DNA of 14,583 nucleotides. It comes from Porphyromonadaceae bacterium. Lineage in GTDB: Bacteria; Bacteroidota; Bacteroidia; Bacteroidales; CAMTPD01. Position numbers and translations under genes: made by a program. The notes under the pieces are model-generated. The model had not been told where the DNA came from. It saw only the letters and a program-made list of their open reading frames with translations, and ran no database searches. The DNA lies in assembly GCA_003447595.1 (NCBI GenBank), contig DLYT01000146.1, forward strand, positions 24,343 through 38,925, in the 5' to 3' direction. Shown in pieces: positions 1 through 6,935 of the stretch (the first letter of the stretch is position 1; each line of letters begins with the position of its first letter).

Positions 1-461
1 ATCGCATCAAGACCAAGTTCTTTAGCTTTTGAAGCAATGCGTTTTTTGTCTGCACAAGCACCACATTCAGCTTCCATTCTTGCTTTTAGATTAGTTTCAG
101 TATCCCAAACTACTTCGCCAAGAAGTTCTGCAAATTTAGCAGCATGTTCTGCTTCTTCCCAAGCAATGCGCTTGTATGCCTCTGCTACCTCTGGGTAACC
201 TTCGCGGTCTGCCTGACGGCTCATAGCAAGGTACATACCAACTTCGCTACATTCGCCCATGAAGTGTGCTTTCAATCCTTCTAGGATTTCAGGATCTACA
301 TCTTTCGCAACACCGATTCTGTGTTCGTCGGCCCATTGAAGATCGTTTGTAGCTTCAACTTCTTTGAACTTGTTAGCTGGTTGTTTACATAGTGGACAGA
401 TAGCAGGAGCAGTTTCTCCTTCGTGAGTGTGACCGCATACGGTGCAAATAAACTTTTTCAT
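1..461 (-). CDS. rbr: Rubredoxin-first (reverse) rubrerythrin, C-terminus cut by the window edge
   Basis: This is a non-heme diiron peroxidase of the rubrerythrin family, which reduces hydrogen peroxide in the cytoplasm of anaerobes. The 153 visible codons start at ATG 461-459 and run off the left edge. A rubredoxin-type iron site lies at the N-terminus (C6-x-x-C9 and C22-x-x-C25). A four-helix ferritin-like domain follows, with glutamates at E70 and E73 and an E103-A-E-H106 motif typical of diiron ligands. Classical rubrerythrin has its rubredoxin domain at the C-terminus, so this is the reverse arrangement. Such proteins are usually about 190 residues, so perhaps 40 residues are missing. 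The gene starts 39 bp downstream of perR on the same strand with no visible terminator between them, so the two are probably cotranscribed and controlled by peroxide. The family call is firm; the exact electron donor is unknown. Confidence 0.93.
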   Translation of the reverse strand, partial: MKKFICTVCGHTHEGETAPAICPLCKQPANKFKEVEATNDLQWADEHRIGVAKDVDPEILEGLKAHFMGECSEVGMYLAMSRQADREGYPEVAEAYKRIAWEEAEHAAKFAELLGEVVWDTETNLKARMEAECGACADKKRIASKAKELGLDA

Positions 462-500
462 TAGAGATACGTTTAAAATAGATTACTATTTTCGAGTTAA

Positions 501-938
501 TTAGTTATTGTTTTCGTTTTCATTAGCCTGCTTTTCAAGGCAGTTCTTGCAATATCCTTTGTAGTAAATATGGCACTCAGTAACTGTAAGTTCACCATAG
601 TTTTCGATGTGAATTGTTTCAAGACCTTCTATTTTTAGGTCGTGAATACATCCACAAGACTTGCAACGGAAGTGTGCATGGCTTGATGTGTCTGCATCGT
701 AGCGAGCATTTTTATCATCAATTTGAATGCACAAGATGGCGTTATGTTCAGCGAATAGCTTAAGTGTGTTGTATACAGTTGTTTTTGATAGCGTCGGAAT
801 TACAGGGTAAAGGTCGTTGAAGATCTCTTCAGCTGTAGGATGCGTTTTGTGTTGCATCAAGTAATTCATCACAGCCATACGCTGCAACGATGGTTTTATT
901 CCGTATTTAAGGAGATGTTCCTTAATGAAGTTTGCCAT
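501..938 (-). CDS. perR: Fur-family peroxide-responsive repressor, PerR type
   Basis: This is a 145-residue metal-dependent repressor of the Fur superfamily. The N-terminal winged helix contains the family pattern HPTAEEIF (33-40) and a recognition helix around SKTTVYNTLKLF (51-62). The C-terminal dimerisation domain has two CxxC pairs (C92/C95 and C130/C133), the structural zinc site. The regulatory metal ligands known from Bacillus PerR all have counterparts: H33, D81, H87, H89 and D100. An aspartate at the last position, where Fur-type sensors usually have glutamate, favours PerR over Fur or Zur. The neighbouring rubrerythrin gene, 39 bp downstream, supports a peroxide-sensing role. There is no Shine-Dalgarno sequence before ATG 938, as is usual in Bacteroidota. 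A perfect palindrome in its own promoter suggests autoregulation. The Fur family is certain; the PerR subtype is inferred from ligands and context. Confidence 0.9.
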   Translation of the reverse strand: MANFIKEHLLKYGIKPSLQRMAVMNYLMQHKTHPTAEEIFNDLYPVIPTLSKTTVYNTLKLFAEHNAILCIQIDDKNARYDADTSSHAHFRCKSCGCIHDLKIEGLETIHIENYGELTVTECHIYYKGYCKNCLEKQANENENNN

Positions 939-981
939 AATTATAGTCGGATTTGAATTGGATACATATTTATTTCTGTCG

Positions 982-1012
982 CAAATATAAAGGATTATTT
1001 TAAATAATCAAA
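982..1012 (-). promoter_or_regulatory. Promoter of the perR-rbr operon
   Basis: On the minus strand TTTG (1012-1009) is followed after 19 bp by TATATTTG (989-982). This matches the Bacteroidota primary sigma consensus TTTG-N19-TAnnTTTG at every defined position. Transcription would start near 976-978, leaving a leader of about 40 nt before the perR ATG at 938. Confidence 0.8.
993..1009 (-). promoter_or_regulatory. Candidate PerR/Fur-type operator inside the perR promoter
   Basis: GATTATTTTAAATAATC is a perfect 8-1-8 inverted repeat. It lies in the spacer between the -33 and -7 elements, overlapping the -33 element by one base. Its A+T-rich 7-1-7 architecture is that of PerR and Fur boxes (the Bacillus PerR box is TTATAAT-N-ATTATAA), although the half-site sequence differs. 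A repressor bound here would block RNA polymerase, which fits autoregulation of perR and peroxide induction of rbr. The palindrome is seen directly; the identity of the bound protein is inferred. Confidence 0.6.
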
Positions 1013-1093
1013 TGAATTCAATCCGAAATTTATACTCATTCCAATTTTAGTTTCCTTTTTGTCTTTGAAGTGTTAAGCGCATGAATAAAAACA

Positions 1094-1151
1094 AAACACA
1101 CGAGAAGAGAATCGTCAGGTCGGCATCTGACAATTCTGTTTTCGTGTGTTT
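1094..1151 (-). terminator. Long hairpin, likely intrinsic terminator of the tamB-like gene
   Basis: Bases 1094-1120 can pair with 1125-1151 around a CGGC loop, giving 27 positions with two mismatches (1113/1132 and 1107/1138) and two G-T wobbles. On the minus strand the stem is followed by TGTTTTTATT, a T-rich tract. That suits termination of tamB transcripts before the perR promoter. The stem is much longer than usual for a terminator. Confidence 0.55.
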
Positions 1152-1175
1152 AGAATCGTCAGGTCGGCACCTGAC
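1108..1175. repeat. Direct repeat of a palindromic unit, 44-bp period
   Basis: A 24-bp unit beginning AGAATCGTCAGGTCGGCA occurs at 1108-1131 and 1152-1175 with one difference (T versus C at the 19th base). Each copy forms a hairpin with the same CGGC tip. In the second copy the perfect 11-bp stem is 1154-1164 with 1169-1179. The pair resembles extragenic palindromic elements, but no transposase or other copies are visible in this window. Confidence 0.7.
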
Positions 1176-1216
1176 GATTTGTTCTATGCTTAGTTATATT
1201 TTAATATTCCGGAGGA

Positions 1217-4200
1217 TTATTCATCATCCTTCTTCATATAGATCCAAGTTGTTTCTTGTTCTTGTTCTTTTCGCTTTTGTTCTTCTTCAGCTTCTTTCTT
1301 TCGACGTTCTTGCTCGAGCTTCTTCATTAGTAAAAGCTTTTTACGTGTGAGGAATATCTCTTTTGGACGATTGAAGTCTTTTTTGAGCATAATACCTAAT
1401 CCTTGTGTCGTTTGCGACGAGTTGAGGTACTTGTACATGTCGTTGTAATGGTTGTATGCCTTCAAACGTACTTCTCCGCTTTTAGTCAACTTGTACTCTA
1501 GGTCAAAATCTCCTACAAACGACTGGATGTTTGGATTGTTCTTGTAGCCGAAGTTTCCGTTAAAAATCAATCGGTTGTTGAGTAGTTGACTCGATAACAT
1601 CAACTCAACCTCAGTATCGTCAAATGTTGCATCGTTAGCTTTGATGTTGGTTCCTATCTGCACTTTGTCTGTTATGCTGTTGAGGATACTCGATAATTGT
1701 GACGAGATGGTCGAGGACGCAACCGAAGCAAAGTTGGAAGAGGTTTTACCCGTTTGAGTATTAACGTCAGGTGTATAGAATTTACTTAGGATAAGCAAAT
1801 ACATAATCTGACGGCTCATCATGTCTTCCGTTGTAATTAACGATTGCACTTGTCGCTCTAGTTCTGGGCTTGAAGAGGGAAGCTCCAAGTCGAACGAAAG
1901 CTTAGGATCGCTTAGTTTATTTTGAATCTTCAAGATGCAATTGACCGGAACATTAAGGCGAGCACTTTCTTGAGCCAAGCGTTCGTCAAGGTCACCCAAG
2001 TATGCTGTTAGTGTATACAGTGCATCTACGTTCAAGCTTGCATCCAATGGATCTCCACGGAATGAGATTGTACTTCCTTCTCTGATCTTGAAGTCGCGGT
2101 GTATCACCTGCTGTAAGCTAAAGTTATAGTTACCTTGCTGAATGGTATAAGTACCAAACATTTTCAAGTCAGATTTTGTCCCGAACTCAACCAATAAGCT
2201 ACCGCTGCCTGTACCTCTGATCTTGTCACCGCTTATTGGGTCTACAATCATATCAATGGTAAGATCAGGTGTAACATCAAGTCGGAAGTTCATCCGAAGT
2301 TCGGCGGCAGTATTCTGAGCCAACTTGCTCATGTTTAGCTTGAATCGCTCACCTAATGTGATTGTGTCGTTTACCTGTTCGGTCGAATCGGTAACTGGAT
2401 TTTTATCGACAAATGTGATGAAGTCATAATCTGCGACAGAAGTTCCACTCATAAAGTTCATTCCGATAGATGAGTTTGGATTACTACGCACATTGACATT
2501 CATATTGATAATCTTTTCATCGCCTGCAATCGTTGCACTACCCGAGCCGAATACGGTTCCGTACATCAGTGGGTTTTGTTTTTCGGTTGCATTGTACATC
2601 AATAGATTTGGCGTTTGCAATTGCACCGCAAAATTAAAATCACGGAAATGTTTGTGGTTGAAATGTCCGTTGACAGTTGCTTTGTTGCCGAATTTATCAC
2701 TCAATGAAAGATTCTTAACATAGATACTATCGGGATCGAGATAGACCGAATCGCTAAATGTATAATAAGTATTCAAGAACTCGATACCCAGTCCGGCATC
2801 CTTTACGTATGCCTTTCCTTGTACGGTAAGATCACTGAACGGACCATATAAATGTACCAATCCTGTTCCATATCCTTGAAGGTCTTTTGCTACGTTTTGC
2901 AAAAAGGGTTGAAGGAAGGCAATATTGAGATCATTGGCATCGAAATAAAGCGACAGACCTTGTTTGATCGGATAGATATATCCGTTTACGTCAGTCCAAA
3001 CACTGTCATTTTTATGAATACTACCCAACATCATGATGCCTTGTTGCGTATGATCCCATTCGCTAAATAAATTGAGTCTACCGAGTGTAACGCCATTGAA
3101 CCCGAAGTTTTCGATGTTCAAATCGGTATTTAGCATCTGACTTTCTTTCAAGTCTGAGATGTTGAATTTGCCGTTTGCAACTCCACTAAACTGAAGAGCA
3201 GGAATATTGAGAACATCAAAGATGTAAGCCAGTTCGATGTCTTTTAGTTGCAGGTTTAGCGTGTCTAGCGGATTTTCGGATACAATACCGTCTATTAAAG
3301 CAAACTCCTGATTGTGTCCAATCTCGAAATTGTCAATCATTACGGTCTTGTTCTCAATAATCACGTTAGAGGGAGCTATGCTCCAAACAGAGTCTTTGAT
3401 TACTACCGCTGTTGGGTTGATTGCAATCTCGGTTCGTAAATTCTTTTTAGCGTTGCGCTTTTCTGTCTCTTGTATTGTAACGAAGTGGGTTGTTGTAGAG
3501 ATATCAGCTTTATAGGTTTCAGCTTTGTTATTAGCCCACGATATAAATGTATTCAAGTAGTCGTTTTCAGCATCTAACGATACATTAACCTTATTCTTGA
3601 GTCCATTGTCGTTATAGTTGACAGCTCGTACTTCTACTTTTGCTTTCTTTAAAGGATTTTCTGCGATGAGATAGCCCGACTCGAACTTGCTTTTGCCTAC
3701 TCTGAACTTGGGCAAAAATCCTTCTACTCTGAACTTGTTATAGCTATTGTTGTAATGAGCCAGAAGGCGTACTTGATTCTCAATCGTAACAGGAAGCTTT
3801 AGGGTAGAGGAGATACGCTCTGTGTTCTCGATGGTTAGTTGCATCGAGAAATTATTTATCTCAGTAGATAGATTCTTTTGAGTTGCATTGATCAGTGCCG
3901 GAACATATTCGCGGAACGTGTTCATGATACTCGGAACAATGGTTTTGAATGAGTATGCTCCCGATATTTCTGCATTTAGAATATCAGACTTGATGTTTAG
4001 GTGGCGATCAGATGATACTCCTGATGCGATAATGTCTAGGTTTTTTACCAAGAAACTATCTTGTGCGGTTTTAAAGCCTAAGTCAGATATTTCGATGTCT
4101 CCCTCAAGATTGTCGATGTTGTTGCCGGTGAAGTTTGCCTTTAGTGAAGCCGATAGTTCCGGGGTGTCGTATTTTTGGGTCAAATGCAAACTATCGAGAC

Positions 4201-5686
4201 GGATGTTTTGTAGCTGAGCTTCGAAGTTAAACTCCGGAACTTTGCCCATGTTGCTAAACAGACCAGTAGCGAAGAGTTGACCGTTTGGATCTGCAATGAT
4301 AAGGCTTCCGTTAAATTCCTTCGGTGCAAATGCTCCAACAATACTAATGTTGTTGTAGCGATAACCTTTGAAATCAAACTGCTTGATGTTTGCGTTTACA
4401 TCTCCATGTATATCTCCATTTATAGGGCGAACGGCATTAAGCTCAACGTTTAGATTTACAATACCGAACGGATTGTTCTCTTTCAAGAGCTGATTCAGCT
4501 TTATGTCTGAAGTTGAAAGCTTTCCTTTGATGAATGTTCCAATGCCATTATCTTTGTCGCTACCAATGTTTATATCGGTACGGATAGAACCTACATCCGT
4601 TCTAAATTTACCAAAGGCAACCAAATTGTCGAAGAAGCCTGATATCTCTCCATCAAATCGAATTATTCCAAGCTTTTCGACCTCTTGAGGTAGTACTACC
4701 TTTTTGTCTGAGAAGTTATTTACGATACGATTTACACCTTCGGTAGTAATAAACATATTTTTTACAGAACCGAATATGTAAGCTTCTTCCGGATGTCTGA
4801 TTCCTTTCAGATTCATAGCACCTTGAAAGAACATCATATCTCCGTAGCGAAGGGTTAGCTGATTTAGATCGATGTTGTTGATCGAGCCATCTGCATGTCC
4901 TGATAAGTCAATTGATTCCGTAAAGTTTCGCAGCGCAGGAACAAACGCCGAGATGTCTTTGGGCGTAATCCTTGATGGAGCAATGTTTAGTTGAATAGGT
5001 GCATACTCTACAATACCGGAAATACTATCGATCCCCGAGTAATGTATGCTTGTGTTGTTGATTGTGAAATCTGTATTCGGAAGTTTAATGGTTAGATTAG
5101 AAAGCAACGCACCATCTCGATTGGCTTTGACGTCTAAGGCTAACTTGTTTAAGTGTACACCTGATGCTTCGTCAAGACTTAATCGTTCGATTTGTGCATC
5201 AATCGAATCTTTGCTTATCGCTTTGAGCGAAATTTTGGCACTGATGTTTTCGATATCAACATGTTTGGCATTGAACTTGCCTGGCGTTTGTGGTGCGTTC
5301 TTGACATGATATGAAAATTTACTACGTCTGATTGCTACAGAATTGAAGCAAAGATCGATAAGCTTTTTCTCTTTCTTCACGGTATCCTTACTCGCAAAAG
5401 CATCAATGACAAACTTGAGGTTCAACGGTGATTGTGGCGTTTCTTTGGCCAGTCTTACGTCCAATCCTAAAAGTCTGATTGACGAAAACGATAATTTTCC
5501 CTCGAAAAGCGGAAGTATATCCAGCGCAGCAGAGACGTGATTGGCTGTAAATAACGAATCACCCTGTTGATCTTGTAGATACAAGTTTTCTAGTACAATA
5601 CGAGAAAAAGGAGTGAAGTTAACTCTACCTATCGAAACGTCAGTGTGTAGGATTTTTTTTAGTTCGTTCGAGGCAATAGAAGCCAC
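1217..5686 (-). CDS. tamB: TamB-like translocation/assembly module protein
   Basis: This is a very long (1489 residues from GTG 5686) AsmA/TamB-type protein. Such proteins span the periplasm as a hydrophobic-grooved beta structure and are implicated in outer-membrane protein assembly or phospholipid transport. Most of the sequence consists of repetitive beta strands. The conserved TamB (DUF490) domain lies roughly at residues 1130-1440, recognisable from the stretch around MFGTYTIQQGNYNF and the following GSTISFRGDPLDASLNVDA. A highly charged K/E/R/Q-rich helix forms the last 45 or so residues. The GTG at 5686 is only the first standard start in frame. The same open frame continues upstream and encodes a membrane anchor expected in this family, so the true N-terminus is almost certainly longer. 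The gene diverges from tsaD and ends before a long hairpin. The family assignment is strong; the precise cargo is unknown. Confidence 0.88.
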   Translation of the reverse strand: MASIASNELKKILHTDVSIGRVNFTPFSRIVLENLYLQDQQGDSLFTANHVSAALDILPLFEGKLSFSSIRLLGLDVRLAKETPQSPLNLKFVIDAFASKDTVKKEKKLIDLCFNSVAIRRSKFSYHVKNAPQTPGKFNAKHVDIENISAKISLKAISKDSIDAQIERLSLDEASGVHLNKLALDVKANRDGALLSNLTIKLPNTDFTINNTSIHYSGIDSISGIVEYAPIQLNIAPSRITPKDISAFVPALRNFTESIDLSGHADGSINNIDLNQLTLRYGDMMFFQGAMNLKGIRHPEEAYIFGSVKNMFITTEGVNRIVNNFSDKKVVLPQEVEKLGIIRFDGEISGFFDNLVAFGKFRTDVGSIRTDINIGSDKDNGIGTFIKGKLSTSDIKLNQLLKENNPFGIVNLNVELNAVRPINGDIHGDVNANIKQFDFKGYRYNNISIVGAFAPKEFNGSLIIADPNGQLFATGLFSNMGKVPEFNFEAQLQNIRLDSLHLTQKYDTPELSASLKANFTGNNIDNLEGDIEISDLGFKTAQDSFLVKNLDIIASGVSSDRHLNIKSDILNAEISGAYSFKTIVPSIMNTFREYVPALINATQKNLSTEINNFSMQLTIENTERISSTLKLPVTIENQVRLLAHYNNSYNKFRVEGFLPKFRVGKSKFESGYLIAENPLKKAKVEVRAVNYNDNGLKNKVNVSLDAENDYLNTFISWANNKAETYKADISTTTHFVTIQETEKRNAKKNLRTEIAINPTAVVIKDSVWSIAPSNVIIENKTVMIDNFEIGHNQEFALIDGIVSENPLDTLNLQLKDIELAYIFDVLNIPALQFSGVANGKFNISDLKESQMLNTDLNIENFGFNGVTLGRLNLFSEWDHTQQGIMMLGSIHKNDSVWTDVNGYIYPIKQGLSLYFDANDLNIAFLQPFLQNVAKDLQGYGTGLVHLYGPFSDLTVQGKAYVKDAGLGIEFLNTYYTFSDSVYLDPDSIYVKNLSLSDKFGNKATVNGHFNHKHFRDFNFAVQLQTPNLLMYNATEKQNPLMYGTVFGSGSATIAGDEKIINMNVNVRSNPNSSIGMNFMSGTSVADYDFITFVDKNPVTDSTEQVNDTITLGERFKLNMSKLAQNTAAELRMNFRLDVTPDLTIDMIVDPISGDKIRGTGSGSLLVEFGTKSDLKMFGTYTIQQGNYNFSLQQVIHRDFKIREGSTISFRGDPLDASLNVDALYTLTAYLGDLDERLAQESARLNVPVNCILKIQNKLSDPKLSFDLELPSSSPELERQVQSLITTEDMMSRQIMYLLILSKFYTPDVNTQTGKTSSNFASVASSTISSQLSSILNSITDKVQIGTNIKANDATFDDTEVELMLSSQLLNNRLIFNGNFGYKNNPNIQSFVGDFDLEYKLTKSGEVRLKAYNHYNDMYKYLNSSQTTQGLGIMLKKDFNRPKEIFLTRKKLLLMKKLEQERRKKEAEEEQKRKEQEQETTWIYMKKDDE

Positions 5687-5797
5687 CTTCTCCTGAACAA
5701 ATGGTATTTTCAGGAGTAGGGTTGGAGCTGCATAAAATATCCATACAAGGGAAAGCAGCGCGATTAGTATATATTTAATTCCTCTGATATCTTTATC
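5687..5797 (-). other. In-frame N-terminal extension of tamB encoding a membrane anchor, with no standard start codon
   Basis: Reading the tamB frame upstream of GTG 5686 gives 37 more codons before a stop at 5800-5798. They encode a basic start (IRGIKY), a hydrophobic stretch (ILIALLSLVWIFYAAPTLLL) and KIPFVQEKV, which is the usual N-terminus of TamB proteins. The codons include no ATG, GTG or TTG; only CTG at 5758 and 5713 and several ATH codons occur. An AGAGGA at 5785-5780 lies 9 nt before an ATA codon (5770-5768). Alternatively a GTG at 5810 starts VIKIR in the adjacent frame and would join this frame if one base were removed. The real start is unresolved. Confidence 0.65.
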
Positions 5798-5809
5798 TTA
5801 TTTTAATCA

Positions 5810-5817
5810 CAAAACTA
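5810..5817 (-). promoter_or_regulatory. Possible -7 element for the tamB-like gene
   Basis: The minus strand reads TAGTTTTG, matching TAnnTTTG. No TTTG lies at the right distance upstream, so support is partial. If this element is used, transcription begins near 5804. That would place the GTG at 5810 outside the transcript and favour a non-standard start further inside. Confidence 0.3.
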
Positions 5818-5865
5818 CGACAAATTAGCGATAGATTTTGTTTATTTGCATAAAAAAATAGAAGT

Positions 5866-6885
5866 ATGGACGTTACGATATTAGGGATAGAATCTTCTTG
5901 TGATGATACATCAGCATCGGTGATTAGAAACGGCGTTATTTTGTCGAATGTAATCTCTAGTCAGGCTGTGCATGAGGCGTATGGAGGTGTAGTACCCGAG
6001 TTGGCTTCACGCGCTCATCAACAAAATATAATACCGGTTGTATCCGAGGCACTTAAGCGTGCCGGTGTGGATAAATCGGAGCTCTCAGCTATTGCTTTTA
6101 CACGTGGTCCCGGGTTGATGGGCTCGCTACTGGTTGGGACTTCATTTGCTAAAGGTTTTGCGGCATCGTTAAATATACCGATGATTGATATCAATCACTT
6201 GCAAGCACACGTGTTGGCACACTTTATCAAAGAAGATGAAGCTGACAAGGATCAACCTAGTTTCCCATTTTTGTGTTTGTTGGTTTCGGGTGGTAATTCA
6301 CAGATTATATTATTGCGCTCTCATAGCGAAATGGAAGTGATTGGCCAAACGATCGATGATGCAGCAGGAGAGGCTTTTGATAAATGTGCAAAAGTAATGG
6401 GGCTTGGCTATCCGGGAGGACCTGTAGTAGATCGTCTTGCTAAAGAAGGGAATCCGCTTGCGTTCAAATTTAATAAACCACATATTCCGGGTTATAATTA
6501 TAGCTTTAGCGGACTGAAGACTTCTTTCTTGTATCTATTGAGAGATCATTTAAAAGAGAATCCAAACTTTATTGAAGAAAATAAAGCTGATTTGTGTGCT
6601 TCGCTACAATATACTGTGATCGAAATATTGATGGATAAGTTGCGTAAAGCGGCAAAAGATCTAGGAATTAAAGAAGTTGCAGTGGCTGGTGGTGTTTCGG
6701 CAAACTCAGGATTACGTGCAGCTTTTGAAGATCACGCAAAACGATTTGGTTGGAAAATACATATTCCGAAATTTGCTTATACGACTGATAATGCGGCAAT
6801 GGTTGCTATTACTGGTTATTATAAGTACTTCGATCAAGATTTTTGTGGTATGGATGCAGCTCCGTATGCACGTGTGACAATGTAA
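5866..6885 (+). CDS. tsaD: tRNA threonylcarbamoyladenosine synthase subunit TsaD
   Basis: This protein transfers the threonylcarbamoyl group from threonylcarbamoyl-AMP to adenosine 37 of ANN-decoding tRNAs (t6A), working with TsaB and TsaE in the cytoplasm. The 339 residues match the family's usual length. The Kae1/TsaD hallmarks appear in order: ILGIESSCDDTS (5-16), the metal-binding H111-LQA-H115, the ASKHA nucleotide-binding SGGNSQIILL (141-150), DDAAGEAFDK (164-173), SFSGLKTS (213-220), AGGVSANSGLR (274-284), and the metal ligand D308 in TTDNAAM. ATG 5866 is supported because the conserved beta strand begins within four residues of it. The gene is divergent from tamB and lies 50 bp upstream of cinA, with which it probably shares a transcript. 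A weak -7-like TTTATTTG lies at 5842-5849. The gene is essential or near-essential in most bacteria. Confidence 0.97.
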   Translation: MDVTILGIESSCDDTSASVIRNGVILSNVISSQAVHEAYGGVVPELASRAHQQNIIPVVSEALKRAGVDKSELSAIAFTRGPGLMGSLLVGTSFAKGFAASLNIPMIDINHLQAHVLAHFIKEDEADKDQPSFPFLCLLVSGGNSQIILLRSHSEMEVIGQTIDDAAGEAFDKCAKVMGLGYPGGPVVDRLAKEGNPLAFKFNKPHIPGYNYSFSGLKTSFLYLLRDHLKENPNFIEENKADLCASLQYTVIEILMDKLRKAAKDLGIKEVAVAGGVSANSGLRAAFEDHAKRFGWKIHIPKFAYTTDNAAMVAITGYYKYFDQDFCGMDAAPYARVTM

Positions 6886-6935
6886 ACAAAAGAGCTGTTT
6901 TATCTGCTATTATAATGAGATAACTCAAGTATATC

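Noticed and set aside
947..1026. Imperfect inverted repeat TCGGATTTGAATT / AATTCAATCCGA flanking the perR promoter
   Set aside because: The arms differ by one base in length and lie 55 bp apart; in A+T-rich DNA this could be chance, and no binding family is suggested.
1081..1350. Plus-strand 89-codon frame
   Set aside because: It spans the hairpin repeats and the antisense of the tamB end; low-complexity product, no recognisable domain.
6900..6923. TTATCT/AGATAA hairpin between tsaD and cinA as a terminator
   Set aside because: The stem is only 6 bp, A+T-rich, has a 12-nt loop and no T tract, so it is unlikely to stop transcription.
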